The notes beneath the pieces were generated by a model. That model saw only the letters and a program-made list of their open reading frames with translations, had not been told where the DNA came from and made no database searches. Position numbers and translations under genes: made by a program. A stretch of 64,000 nucleotides of DNA from Halomicrobium zhouii (GTDB lineage Archaea; Halobacteriota; Halobacteria; Halobacteriales; Haloarculaceae), in assembly GCF_900114435.1 (NCBI RefSeq), contig NZ_FOZK01000001.1:1394678-1458677 (forward strand). Direction: 5' to 3'. Shown here one piece after another: positions 19,152 to 28,330 of the stretch. How positions within the stretch are numbered: the stretch's first letter is position 1; each line of letters opens with the position of its first letter.

Positions 19152-21077
19152 TCACTCGCCGTCGAGGGCAGATTCGATCTCGCCGACGATCTCCGGGTTC
19201 CGCAGGGCGCTGGTGTCACCGAGCTCCTGCCCGCTGGCGATGTCCTTCAGGAGCCGCCGGAGGAGCTTCCCCGAGCGGGTCTTCGGGAGTTCGGGCGTGA
19301 ACACGACGACGCCCGGCGTGGCGAAGGAGCCGATGGTCCGCTCGACGTTCGCGGTGATCCGCTCGCGCAGCCCATCGACGCCCTTGTGGCCCTCGTCGGT
19401 GCTGACGAAGGCGTGGACGGTGCTCCCCCCGCCCGGGGTCTGGACGTCGACGATGGCCGCCTCGGCAACCCCCTCGACGTCGGCGATGGCGCTCTCGAGT
19501 TCCATCGTCCCGAGGCGGTGGCCCTGGACGGTGACCGTGTCGTCGATGCGGCCCAGGACCGTCACGTAGCCGTCGTCGTCGATGCGCGCCGCGTCTTCGG
19601 TGACGTACCGCCAGTCCTCGTCGTCGGGTTCGCCGTCGGCCGGGAGGTCGAGCGGCATCCCCGGCCAGGGCTTCGTGACGGTGAGGTAGCCGCCGGTCTC
19701 CGGCGCGACGGACTCGCCGGTCTCGTCGACGACCGTGGCGTCGATGCCCGGAAGCGGCGGGCCGGCGCTGCCGGGTTTCATCTCGTCGACGCCGGGTACC
19801 GTCGAGACCAGGATCGACCCCGTCTCGGTCTGCCACCAGGTGTCGACGATGGGACACTCCCCGTTCCCGACGTGCTCGTAGTACCACCACCAGGCGTCGG
19901 CGTTGATCGGTTCGCCGACGGTGCCGAGCAGGCGCAGCGAGGACAGGTCGTGGGCGTCGGGGTGGTCGGCCCCCCACTTGATGAACGCCCGGATGGCCGT
20001 CGGTGCGGTGTAGAAGACGTCGACGGCGTTGCGCTCGATCAGTTCCCAGACGCGGTCCTTCTCGGGGTGGTCGGGAACGCCCTCGTACAGCATGGTGGTC
20101 GTCCCGAGCGCGAGCGGTCCGTAGACGAGGTAGGTGTGGCCCGTGATCCAGCCGATGTCGGCCGAACACCAGTAGGTGTCGTCGGGCTTCAGGTCGAGGA
20201 CGGCGTGGCTGGTCCAGGCCGCGTGTGCCAGGTAACCGCCCGTGGTGTGTCTGATCCCGGATGGCTGGCCCGTCGTCCCGGAGGTGTAGATGACGAACAG
20301 TTCGTCGTCGGCCTCGCGCGTGACGGGTTCGACCTCCGCGCCGTGGTGGTCGGCGACGAGTTCGTCGTAATCGTGGTAGCCGTCGCCGAGGTGGACCTCC
20401 TCGTCGCCGAGGCGGTCGACGACGACGATGTCGCTGACCTCCTGGGACGCCATGATGCGGGCGTTGTCGGCCTTGTTCTTCTGGTGGACGGCGTTGCCCC
20501 GCCGGTAGTAGCCGTCGCAGGTGACCAGCAGTTCGGAGCCGGCCCGGTCCATCCGCTCGGCCAGCGCCTGGGCGGAGAAGCCTGCGAACACGACGTTGTG
20601 CGGCGCGCCGATGCGTGCACAGGCTAGCATCGCGACCGGAAGCTCGGGGATGGCGGGCATGTACAGCGTGACGACGTCGTCCGCTTCGATCCCGAGCGAC
20701 CGGAGCGCCGCGGCGAACTCGTTGACCTCGTGGTAGAGGTCGAGGTAGGTGTACGTCCGCGTCTCGCCGCGCTTGCCGACCCACTTGATCGCCGCCTGGT
20801 TCTTGCGCTCCGCGAGGTGTCTGTCGACGCAGTTGTACGCGGCGTTGAGCCGCCCGTCGGGGAACCAGCTGACCCGATCGCCCGTCCGGTCGATGACCTC
20901 GTCGGTGGGCGTCTCCCACTCGAGCAGGTCGGCGGCGCGACGCCAGCACTCGGGCCAGGACGCGTCGAACGCGGCGACGTCCGACTCGTCGACGTTGGCC
21001 TGCTCGACGAAGGGCTCGGGCGGTTCCACCGCGGTCCGGCTGGTGAATCCCGTCTCCACGACCGGGTCGTCGTCCAT
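19152..21077 (-). CDS. acs: Acetyl-CoA synthetase-like AMP-forming acyl-CoA synthetase, copy 2
   Basis: This 641-residue paralogue of the synthetase at 14601 probably activates acetate or a related short acid. The adenylate motif near residue 265 reads YTSGTTGQPSGIRH, so the Lys normal after Pro is Ser. WWQTETGSI lies near residue 425. The catalytic C-terminal Lys is kept in LPKTRSGKLLRRLL near residue 610. ATG 21077 follows a TATA-like box by about 26 bases. It is the first gene of the minus-strand carbon block. The motif change and moderate divergence from copy 1 suggest a different substrate preference or kinetics. Confidence 0.9.
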   Translation of the reverse strand: MDDDPVVETGFTSRTAVEPPEPFVEQANVDESDVAAFDASWPECWRRAADLLEWETPTDEVIDRTGDRVSWFPDGRLNAAYNCVDRHLAERKNQAAIKWVGKRGETRTYTYLDLYHEVNEFAAALRSLGIEADDVVTLYMPAIPELPVAMLACARIGAPHNVVFAGFSAQALAERMDRAGSELLVTCDGYYRRGNAVHQKNKADNARIMASQEVSDIVVVDRLGDEEVHLGDGYHDYDELVADHHGAEVEPVTREADDELFVIYTSGTTGQPSGIRHTTGGYLAHAAWTSHAVLDLKPDDTYWCSADIGWITGHTYLVYGPLALGTTTMLYEGVPDHPEKDRVWELIERNAVDVFYTAPTAIRAFIKWGADHPDAHDLSSLRLLGTVGEPINADAWWWYYEHVGNGECPIVDTWWQTETGSILVSTVPGVDEMKPGSAGPPLPGIDATVVDETGESVAPETGGYLTVTKPWPGMPLDLPADGEPDDEDWRYVTEDAARIDDDGYVTVLGRIDDTVTVQGHRLGTMELESAIADVEGVAEAAIVDVQTPGGGSTVHAFVSTDEGHKGVDGLRERITANVERTIGSFATPGVVVFTPELPKTRSGKLLRRLLKDIASGQELGDTSALRNPEIVGEIESALDGE

Positions 21078-21102
21078 CTATTACCACGTACTCGCCCCAC
21101 GC

Positions 21103-21112
21103 CCTAATAAAA
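21103..21112 (-). promoter_or_regulatory. TATA-like box of acetyl-CoA synthetase 2
   Basis: TTTTATTAGG on the minus strand lies about 26 bases before ATG 21077, the typical distance for a leaderless haloarchaeal transcript. Confidence 0.5.
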
Positions 21113-21185
21113 TGGGCCCCGAATCGGCGTGCGAACGCGACGCCGGCTGGAGGGAGGACGTGACGTCAGATCGCTGCGACGGTCG

Positions 21186-21866
21186 TCAGTAGATGAGGTC
21201 CGCGTCGTTCTCGACCATGTAGAGGGTCCGGGCGGCGATGTTGACGGCGTGGTCGCCGACCCGTTCGAGGTCGCGGATCGTCAGGAGCAATCTGGAGACG
21301 TCGCCCATCAGCCGCTCGACCTCCTCCTCGGTGGCCTCGTCGGTGACCTCCCGCTCGATGAGGTCCCGGACGACGGCCTCGGAGGCCCGCTCGCAGAGCG
21401 CGTCGACCTCGTCGTCGGTCTCGGAGATCTCGTAACAGGTGTCGGCGTCCTGGTTCGCGTACCCGTCCATCGCGGCCTCGACCATCTCGATGGTGACGTC
21501 GGCGACGGTCTGGATGTCCACTTCCGGGAAGACGTCCTCTTCGGCCTCCAGCGAGTAGTCGCCGAGGTTGGTCGCCAGGTCGGCGATGCGTTCGAGGTCG
21601 GTGATGATCTTGAACGACGCCGCGATGAAGCGCAGGTCGCTCGCGACGGGTTGCTGGAGGGCCAGGAGGTCGATGCAGTCCTGTTCGAGTTCGAGGTACA
21701 TCTGGTTGACCTCGTGGTCGCCCTCGATGACCTCCTGGGCGAGCTCTTCGTCTTTCTGTTCGAGGGCGTCCAGCCCCAGTCGGAGCCGTTCGAGGACGAC
21801 TTCCGACATGTAGAGGACGTCCTCGCGGAGGTCGTCCAGTTTGTCCTGGTACGATTCGCGTGGCAT
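21186..21866 (-). CDS. phoU: Phosphate signalling protein PhoU
   Basis: PhoU dampens the Pst phosphate importer and its regulon when phosphate is sufficient. The 226-residue protein is a standard two-repeat PhoU helical protein. The repeats begin near residue 15 (DVLYMSEVVLERL) and residue 118 (VADVTIEMVEAAMDGYANQD). Acidic metal-binding motifs are visible as EGDHEVNQMYLELEQ and ETDDEVDALCERAS. It lies in the same orientation as pstSCAB but separated from pstB by two small genes, so it may have its own promoter. Confidence 0.92.
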   Translation of the reverse strand: MPRESYQDKLDDLREDVLYMSEVVLERLRLGLDALEQKDEELAQEVIEGDHEVNQMYLELEQDCIDLLALQQPVASDLRFIAASFKIITDLERIADLATNLGDYSLEAEEDVFPEVDIQTVADVTIEMVEAAMDGYANQDADTCYEISETDDEVDALCERASEAVVRDLIEREVTDEATEEEVERLMGDVSRLLLTIRDLERVGDHAVNIAARTLYMVENDADLIY

Positions 21867-21924
21867 ACCTGAAATGCGACTGACGGCCGTATCAGCCTTT
21901 CCCTGGCCCCAAGTTTCCCCTCTA

Positions 21925-22605
21925 TTATTCCTCCACCATGCGGGCGCTCGCCACCGCGTCGACGAGGCCCCGCAGGTCGGCGAACTCGTAGGTCGGGTCG
22001 GCGGCCAGCGTCAGGTCCCGGCGGTGCTCGCGCCGGAGGAACGCCGAATCGATCCCCGCGCGCTCGGCGGCGACGACGTCCTTCTCGCTGTCGCCGACGT
22101 ACAGCGCGTCGGTCGTGCCGAGTTCGTCGAGCGCCCGCTCGACGTAGTGGGGATCCGGCTTCTTCCGTTCGGCCCCTTCGACCGTCGGGTCCCGGCCGTA
22201 ATAGGTCTCGAAGTGCTCGCGGAGTCCGTGGTGCTCGACGATGAACTCGATGGTCTCGTGCTGGTTGTTGCTGACGATGGCGAGCGCGTGGTCCAGTTCG
22301 AACAGCGCCTCGACGTCCTCGTAGAGGGCCTTCGTCCCCGACCGGATCTCCTCGCGCTGGATCTCGACGGCGGCGGCCTCCCGGCGCGCCCACCACTCTC
22401 CCGGGTCGAGTCCGTGGGTCTCCCGAACGTCGTCGAACGGCAGGTCGTCCTCCTCGACGGCCCGCCGAACGAGGGCCTCCTCGGCGACGACGTCGAAGTG
22501 CTCGAAGCTCCGGTGGACCGCGTCGTACAGCCGCTCGCGGTCGGTCGGCTCGATCAGTACCCCGTCGTTGTCGAATACGATGGCGTCGTAGTCAGTCGAA
22601 ATCAT
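21925..22605 (-). CDS. HAD-superfamily phosphatase
   Basis: This 226-residue protein is a haloacid-dehalogenase-type hydrolase, probably a small-molecule phosphatase. Motif I is VFDNDGVLIEP with Asp11 and Asp13, and motif IV is YVGDSEKDVVAAERAG near residue 165. A helical cap lies between them, as in the phosphoglycolate-phosphatase-like group. I chose ATG 22605, which starts MISTDYDAIVF; the upstream extension has no similarity. The substrate is unknown. It lies between phoU and the STAS-like gene within the phosphate block. Confidence 0.82.
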   Translation of the reverse strand: MISTDYDAIVFDNDGVLIEPTDRERLYDAVHRSFEHFDVVAEEALVRRAVEEDDLPFDDVRETHGLDPGEWWARREAAAVEIQREEIRSGTKALYEDVEALFELDHALAIVSNNQHETIEFIVEHHGLREHFETYYGRDPTVEGAERKKPDPHYVERALDELGTTDALYVGDSEKDVVAAERAGIDSAFLRREHRRDLTLAADPTYEFADLRGLVDAVASARMVEE

Positions 22606-22767
22606 GGAATTCGATTCGAATGCGACTCTCGTTACCGTCGAACCCATCGTTCTCGACGCTCAAACCTTCTCCGGAGTTGCGAACTGGTTTCTCTCCCGTG
22701 GTGAAACCGTTTCGAGAACGGTATTGCAACCGCGTCCGTGTCGTTCCGGCCGATACGGCAGGGTGGG

Positions 22768-23175
22768 CTACTGCTCCGCCAGCCACTCGACTGCCTTCGA
22801 TTGCGAACCGAACGTGCGGTACTCGTAGTCAGGATCGATCGCGTTCAGCTTCTCTTCGATCCGTTCCATATCGCCCTTGGAGATGACTGAATCGGCGTAG
22901 ACGCCGGCTCCAGCCCGGACTCCCTGGTCGATCAGGTTCGGGACCCACGTCTTTCCGAGCCACTGCTTGTCCTCGTCGTTGTGTGCGGCGATCTCTTCGG
23001 TGTTGACGAGGTAGCGGTCGGCGTTCTCTTCCTCGACGATTTCGGCCCATCTTCGGGCGACCGCTCGAAGTTCCTCTCCCGACACGTACTTGTTGTACGT
23101 GAAGATGGGAATCCCGTGCGTGCCGTCGATCTCCGCCGTGTAATCGTCCGTTTGCTCGACTGTTTCGGTCGACAT
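22768..23175 (-). CDS. STAS/SpoIIAA-like small protein
   Basis: This 135-residue protein has alternating strands and helices and the closing pattern YRTFGSQSKAVEWLAEQ that is common at the end of STAS/SpoIIAA-like domains. I make the family call tentatively. No enzyme motif or membrane segment is visible. A TATA-like box (CGTATAATG, minus strand, about 23202-23208) lies about 27 bases before ATG 23175, which indicates its own leaderless transcript. It lies between pstB and a HAD gene, so a link to phosphate signalling is possible but unproven. Confidence 0.6.
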   Translation of the reverse strand: MSTETVEQTDDYTAEIDGTHGIPIFTYNKYVSGEELRAVARRWAEIVEEENADRYLVNTEEIAAHNDEDKQWLGKTWVPNLIDQGVRAGAGVYADSVISKGDMERIEEKLNAIDPDYEYRTFGSQSKAVEWLAEQ

Positions 23176-23201
23176 ACGTCTGGCTATCTCTAGACCGATC
23201 C

Positions 23202-23208
23202 ATTATAC
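23202..23208 (-). promoter_or_regulatory. TATA-like box of the STAS-like gene
   Basis: TATAATG on the minus strand lies about 27 bases before ATG 23175. The surrounding 23176-23260 is markedly AT-rich and also contains the short palindrome CAAATTTG at about 23225. Confidence 0.45.
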
Positions 23209-23375
23209 GTTCTGGACGAACAATCAAATTTGATACCACGGGTGTCTAATTATTTGTGATGGATTCGACGATCCGCTTCGTAACTGGCGGTTCGGGGCAC
23301 GATAGCGAAAATCAGACAATCCGGTAGCGGATTTCCAAACGCAGCCGGTCCCTTCGGAACCCTCCTCCTTCGTCG

Positions 23376-24233
23376 TTAGCCGAACTTGCCGGTGATGTAG
23401 TCCTCGACGCGGTCGTTTTCGGGGTTCTCGAAGATCTCGTTCGTGTTCCCGAACTCGACGAGTTCGCCGCCGGTGAGGAAGACGGCCGTCTTGTCCGAGA
23501 TGCGCGCGGCCTGCTGCATGTTGTGGGTGACGATGACGACGGTGAACTCCTCGGCCAGTTCCTCGATGAGGTCCTCGATCTGTGAGGTGGCGATGGGGTC
23601 CAGTGCGCTCGCGGGTTCGTCCATCAGGATGACCTCTGGGTCGACGGCGATGGCGCGGGCGATGCAGAGTCGCTGCTGTTGCCCGCCCGAGAGGTCGAGG
23701 GCGGACTCGTCGAGGCGGTCTTTCACCTCGTCCCACAGCGCCGCCCGCTTCAGGGCCTGTTCGACCTTCTGGTCCAGGTTCTCGGTCTTGTCCTGGATCC
23801 GCAGTCCGTAGGCGACGTTGTCGTAGATGCTCTTGGGGAAGGGGTTGGGGTGCTGGAACACCATGCCGATGCGGCGGCGGAGCGCGACCGGGTCGACGTC
23901 GCCATCGTAGACGTTCTTCCCCTCGAACAGCAACTCGCCGTCGACGCGGGCGATGTCGATGAGGTCGTTCATGCGGTTGATACACCGCAGGAACGTCGAC
24001 TTGCCACAGCCGGAGGGGCCGATCATCGCCGTGACCTGGCGCGCGGGAATCGCCAGATCGATCGACTGGAGCGCCTGCGTGTCGCCATAGAAGACGTCCA
24101 GGTCCTTCGATTCGATGACGGTGCGGGCCTGGCCCCCGTCCGGGGCGTCGTCGGCGGCGTCGCCGGTGGACACGTCGGTCGAAATCAGTTTCTCGCTGTC
24201 CGTCTCGGGGTCTTGGGTCACGTCCTTGGACAT
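23376..24233 (-). CDS. pstB: Phosphate ABC transporter ATP-binding protein PstB
   Basis: This 285-residue ATPase energises the high-affinity phosphate importer. After an acidic, haloarchaeal N-terminal extension of about 40 residues it carries Walker A ([10 protein letters not shown]) near residue 70, the signature LSGGQQQRL and Walker [14 protein letters not shown], all matching PstB. The long frame that continues upstream to 25454 is an out-of-frame shadow of pstA. The ATG at 24233 lies two bases after the pstA stop, so the two are co-transcribed. Confidence 0.94.
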   Translation of the reverse strand: MSKDVTQDPETDSEKLISTDVSTGDAADDAPDGGQARTVIESKDLDVFYGDTQALQSIDLAIPARQVTAMIGPSGCGKSTFLRCINRMNDLIDIARVDGELLFEGKNVYDGDVDPVALRRRIGMVFQHPNPFPKSIYDNVAYGLRIQDKTENLDQKVEQALKRAALWDEVKDRLDESALDLSGGQQQRLCIARAIAVDPEVILMDEPASALDPIATSQIEDLIEELAEEFTVVIVTHNMQQAARISDKTAVFLTGGELVEFGNTNEIFENPENDRVEDYITGKFG

Positions 24234-24235
24234 GG

Positions 24236-25906
24236 TTAGGTACTCCGTTCGTAGCGGTTGCGCACGAAAATCGCGACCGAGTTCATGGCGAGCAACACCG
24301 CCAGCAGCGTGATGACGCCGGCGGGGACGACGCCGTGGCGGAAGCCCGGGTCCGGGTAGAACGCCCAGCTGTAGATCTGCATGGGCATCGCCGTCACGCG
24401 GCTGAAGATCCCGTCGGGCGCCCAGGTGACGAAACTCGCGATGCCGATCAGGATCAGCGGCGCCGTCTCGCCGATGGCCCGGCCGAGTGCCAGTATCGTC
24501 CCCGTCAGGATCCCTGGCAGGGCTTCCGGCAGGACGACCGTCTTGATCACCTGCCACCGCGTCGCCCCCATGCCGTAGGACGCCTGCCGCATGTCGTCCG
24601 GCACCGACCGGAGCGCCTCCTGGGCGGAGATGATGACGATGGGGAGGATGAGCAGCGACAGCGTCAGCGCGGCGACGATGACCGTCCCGGCCCCCATCCC
24701 TATCAACCGCAGGAACAGGGCCAGCCCGAGGAGCCCGTAGACGACCGACGGGACGCCGGCGAGGTTCGAGATGTTCACCTGGATGAAGCGGGTCAGCTTC
24801 CCCACCGGCCCGCTCGACGCGGCGTACTCCTCGAGGAAGACCGCCGCGCCGACACCGAAGACGACGGTGAACAGCGCGACGAGCACGATGATGAACACCG
24901 ACCCGATTATCGCGGGGTAGAGGCCCGCGTCCGCCGGCGTCGCGGAGGCCGGGCTCGTCAGGAGCTGCCAGTCGAACCAGGGCTCCGGTTGGGCCACCCC
25001 GAGGACGTCGACGACGAGCCGGCCGGCGAACAGGCCGGCGAGGACGACGAGCGGGAAGGCGAGTCCGAGCCGGCGGTCCGAATCCCCGGCGTTGAGGGCG
25101 ACGTAGGCGCCGAGCGGGGTGAGGAATCCGACGACGACCAAGAGCCAGGACCCACGCGAGACGGCCGGGAGTCCGTCGACGACGGGGACGGCGGCGAACG
25201 CGACCAGGACGAGGGCGGCGGCGAGCGAGTGGCCCCGGCGGTCGGTCGTCCGCGACGCGACGTACCTGTCCGCCAGGACGACGGCGGGCACCAGAACGGT
25301 GAGGAAGTAGACCCCCGGCGTCCCCAGCAGGGTCGCGGTCTGGAGGAGGAGTTCTTCGGGCATCGTGAGGACGTCGAACGGACTCGCGAGTTGCTGGCCG
25401 ATCACCAGCAGCAGGTCGTCGAGGGCCGTCAGGAACGCACCGACGAACAGCCACGCGCCGGCAGTCGTCCCGGCCCAGGCAGCGGTGTCGTCGACGTACC
25501 GGGCGTAGCCCAGCAGCGCGAGCGTCGGGCCGAGGATGAACAGCGAGTGGGCGAACCAGACGTCGGAGCCCACGATGATCGAGAGCACGACGACGAGCGC
25601 CAGCGCGACGAGCGTCCCGCCGAGTATCACCGACAGGACGCCACTTATCGTCGAACGCGCCGCCGGTCGGCCGCTGACGTACCAGAGGAACCCGGCCGTG
25701 GGGGCCACCAGCGTGAGCAGGAAGACGACGTACCAGGCGGGGGCCGCCGCGTCGAGGCCGAAGGCGTCGTAGCTGACGTAGGCGAGCAGGATGGCCAGCG
25801 AGACGATGCCGAGCAGCGAGGCGGCCAGCGTGAGGTACTCGAAGACGACGCCCTTGACCCGGCTGACCTGTCCGAACCCGTCGTCGGTCGCGGTGTCGGT
25901 GGCCAT
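24236..25906 (-). CDS. pstA: Phosphate ABC transporter permease PstA, extended form
   Basis: This permease is 556 residues, while bacterial PstA is about 280-300. The C-terminal half (from about residue 300) is the classic PstA domain with the ATPase-contact loop ([20 protein letters not shown]). The N-terminal half adds about seven membrane helices with no obvious family. Comparable long PstA proteins occur in haloarchaea, so this is likely native rather than an assembly fusion. The start ATG lies one base after the stop of pstC. Confidence 0.9.
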   Translation of the reverse strand: MATDTATDDGFGQVSRVKGVVFEYLTLAASLLGIVSLAILLAYVSYDAFGLDAAAPAWYVVFLLTLVAPTAGFLWYVSGRPAARSTISGVLSVILGGTLVALALVVVLSIIVGSDVWFAHSLFILGPTLALLGYARYVDDTAAWAGTTAGAWLFVGAFLTALDDLLLVIGQQLASPFDVLTMPEELLLQTATLLGTPGVYFLTVLVPAVVLADRYVASRTTDRRGHSLAAALVLVAFAAVPVVDGLPAVSRGSWLLVVVGFLTPLGAYVALNAGDSDRRLGLAFPLVVLAGLFAGRLVVDVLGVAQPEPWFDWQLLTSPASATPADAGLYPAIIGSVFIIVLVALFTVVFGVGAAVFLEEYAASSGPVGKLTRFIQVNISNLAGVPSVVYGLLGLALFLRLIGMGAGTVIVAALTLSLLILPIVIISAQEALRSVPDDMRQASYGMGATRWQVIKTVVLPEALPGILTGTILALGRAIGETAPLILIGIASFVTWAPDGIFSRVTAMPMQIYSWAFYPDPGFRHGVVPAGVITLLAVLLAMNSVAIFVRNRYERST

Positions 25907-25907
25907 C

Positions 25908-26879
25908 TCAGTACTCCTCCCTGTAGCGCTGTGCGACGAGGTCGCTGATGAGGTTCATGATCAGGGTGATGGCGAACAGCGTCAGTCCGATGGCGAAGAG
26001 GCTGCGGTAGGCGAGCGACTGGGTGGCGACGTCGCCCACCGCCAGGTTGACGATGGCGACGGTCATCGTCATCCCGGGTTCGAGGAACTGGTCGAACAGC
26101 TCCGTCGGGGAGACGAAGGGGAGACCGCCGATGGAACTGGTCTCCGGCAGGTTCGCCTTCGCCCCCACGATGATGACGACGGCCATCGTCTCGCCGATGG
26201 CCCGCGAGATGGCGAGGATGAACGAGGAGACGATGCCCGAGACGGCGGAGGGAACCACGACGGACGTGGACACCTCGAACTTCGTGGCACCGAGGCCGTA
26301 CCCCGCGTTGCGCAGCGAGTCCGGCACGGAACTCATCGCGTCCTCGCTGATGGAGGAGACCATGGGGATGATCATGATGCCGACGATGATCGACCCCGAG
26401 AGGATGTTGAACGTCGAGATGGAGGGGAAGATGACGGAGAGGGCGGGGGTCAGGTAGACGAGACCGAGGAAGCCGTAGACGACCGTCGGGATGCCGGCCA
26501 GCACTTCCAGCGCGGGTTTGAGTATCGACCGCACGCGCGGGCTGGCGTACTCGGAGAGGTAGATAGCGGTCAGGAGGCCGACCGGGAGCGCGAGCGCGGC
26601 GGCGCCGATGGTCACCATCACCGTCCCGAACACGAGCGGGAGCACGCCGAACTCGACCGGCCGGATGGTCGGGCTCCAGCGGGTTCCCGTGAGGAAGTCG
26701 AGGAGCGGCACCTCGGCGAAGAAGCTCACCGCCTCGGTCAGGAGCGCGAGGACGATCGCGATCGTGGTCAGGACCGACAGGAGTGCACAGACGAAAAACA
26801 GCGCGTGATAGAGGCGTTCACGGACGGTCTGGAATCCCCGGCCGCCCGACAGGTCCGGCGTCTGTGCCTCGTCACTCAT
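25908..26879 (-). CDS. pstC: Phosphate ABC transporter permease PstC
   Basis: This 323-residue inner-membrane permease has about six helices. The coupling loop EDAMSSVPDSLRNAGYGLGAT lies near residue 190, and a conserved ISRAIGETMAVVII segment near 230 is diagnostic of PstC. I chose ATG 26879 (MSDEAQTPDLSGG); the seven extra upstream residues of the frame are less likely. It follows pstS after 90 bases and is followed directly by pstA. Confidence 0.92.
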   Translation of the reverse strand: MSDEAQTPDLSGGRGFQTVRERLYHALFFVCALLSVLTTIAIVLALLTEAVSFFAEVPLLDFLTGTRWSPTIRPVEFGVLPLVFGTVMVTIGAAALALPVGLLTAIYLSEYASPRVRSILKPALEVLAGIPTVVYGFLGLVYLTPALSVIFPSISTFNILSGSIIVGIMIIPMVSSISEDAMSSVPDSLRNAGYGLGATKFEVSTSVVVPSAVSGIVSSFILAISRAIGETMAVVIIVGAKANLPETSSIGGLPFVSPTELFDQFLEPGMTMTVAIVNLAVGDVATQSLAYRSLFAIGLTLFAITLIMNLISDLVAQRYREEY

Positions 26880-26969
26880 CTTGCTGGCTCTTTCACGCAC
26901 TGTTTGAAAAATGGCTCGGGTTCGTTACGTTCCGGGTACATAGTGTGGGCGAAACCGTGCTGGACCGGG

Positions 26970-28004
26970 CTACTCGCTCGATTCGATGAACTCGTTGAGC
27001 TGGTCGAGTTGCGTCTGCATCTCCTCCTCGCTGTTCGGGACGTAGCCGACGGTCTCTGCGATGAGTTCCTGGTTGGCGCTCTGCTCGACGAAGTATCGTG
27101 CGAACTCTGCGACGTGTTCCTCCTGGAGGGCCGACTTCGAGGGATAGGTGAACAGCGGACGCGCCAGCGGCGCGTACTCCCCGCTCTTGGCGGTCTCCAG
27201 CGACGGTTCGACGCAGCCGTCGCCGCTGTCGATGGACAGCGCCTTGACCTGGTCGGGGTTGCTGTAGTAGTACGAGAAGCCGAAGTAGCCGATGGCGTAC
27301 TCGCTCCCGGTGACGCCCTGGACGATGACGTTGTCCTTCTCCGTCGGCTGGTAGTCGCTCGTGTGCGAGCCCGCTTCCCCCATGATCACCTCGCTGAAGT
27401 AATCGAAGGTGCCCGAGGTGTCGGCGGGACCATAGCGTTCGATGTTCTCGTCGGGCCAGTCGGAGTTGACGTCGCTCCACGTGGTCGCGGCGTCGGGCCC
27501 CCAGATCTGTTCGAGTTGGTCCGGCGTTATGCAGTCGACCCAGTCGTTCTCGTTGTTCACGATGACGGTGAGCGCGTCCGTCGCGACCTTGACCTCGTGC
27601 CACTCGACGCCGTTTTCCTCGCAGAGTTCCGTTTCGGACTCCTTGATCGGCCGCGAAGCGTTGTTGAACTGGGTGTCGCCGGTACAGAAGAAATTGCTGA
27701 AGCCGCCGCCCGAACCCGTGGACTGGACGCTGATCTGGACGTCGCCGTGTTGCTCCATGAAGTCCTCCGCGACCGCCTCGGCCACCGGATAGACGGTGCT
27801 GGACCCGGAGATGGAGATGTTCCCGGAGAGCTCGTCGCTCCCCGACCCGCCGCCCGTCGAACCGCCGCTACCGCCACCGCCGTTTGCGTTCTCCCCGCCG
27901 GAGTCGGCTTGCTCGGTACAGCCGGCGATGGCCACGGCGCCCGCGGCACCGGCACCGGCGATGAACGAACGGCGCGACAGCGCGTCTGAATCGTCCTGTG
28001 TCAT
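26970..28004 (-). CDS. pstS: Phosphate-binding lipoprotein PstS (Tat-exported)
   Basis: PstS captures phosphate outside the membrane and hands it to PstCA. The 344-residue protein has a twin-Arg signal (LSRRSFIAG at 9-17), a lipobox IAGC with Cys29 and a Gly/Ser-rich linker of about 25 residues. The binding domain opens with ISISGSSTVYPVAEAVAEDF, the usual PstS signature, and later has TGSGGGFSNF. It is the first gene of the pst operon and is divergent from the AbrB-PhoU regulator. Confidence 0.94.
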   Translation of the reverse strand: MTQDDSDALSRRSFIAGAGAAGAVAIAGCTEQADSGGENANGGGGSGGSTGGGSGSDELSGNISISGSSTVYPVAEAVAEDFMEQHGDVQISVQSTGSGGGFSNFFCTGDTQFNNASRPIKESETELCEENGVEWHEVKVATDALTVIVNNENDWVDCITPDQLEQIWGPDAATTWSDVNSDWPDENIERYGPADTSGTFDYFSEVIMGEAGSHTSDYQPTEKDNVIVQGVTGSEYAIGYFGFSYYYSNPDQVKALSIDSGDGCVEPSLETAKSGEYAPLARPLFTYPSKSALQEEHVAEFARYFVEQSANQELIAETVGYVPNSEEEMQTQLDQLNEFIESSE

Positions 28005-28330
28005 CGTCCGATCCGTACTTTCGGGTAAGTAAATACCCTACTATGACTTCTATGAAGAGATACGAAGACTATATAGATCAACGTTTGTGACTGGTAATCA
28101 CCGTTCGGTACGAATCCGTCCATTCTGGCTGATACCGCCACAACAGGTCGGAAGGAGGGCTGTGGTCGGCTTAGGCGTACGGATCAAATGTTCGAGTAAC
28201 GTCCCGGGACTTCGTACCACTTCCGGCCGTTTCTCGCCCGAACGGGGTCGTCGTACCGGGGGATACCGAGAGTGGCTTTGTGTATATAGATTCAGGTGGA
28301 TTTATGGTCTCCTGTGCGTCACACTCCGAC
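28005..28330. promoter_or_regulatory. Divergent intergenic region between pstS and the AbrB-PhoU regulator
   Basis: This 326-base gap is AT-rich next to each gene. Near pstS the inverted repeat GGGTA-N6-TACCC (28023-28038) lies 19-34 bases before the start and overlaps a TATA-like stretch (TATTTACTTACC on the minus strand). Further out, ACTATATAGAT lies at about 28068-28078. Toward the plus-strand gene, TATATA (28283-28288) and TTTATGG (about 28301) are candidate TATA boxes for ATG 28331. I see no gene in the middle (28085-28280). Confidence 0.5.

Noticed and set aside
24335..25948. Long antisense frame over pstA
   Set aside because: It is rich in Asp, Glu, Arg and Gln because it reads the complement of a membrane-protein gene. 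It has no domain and no promoter.
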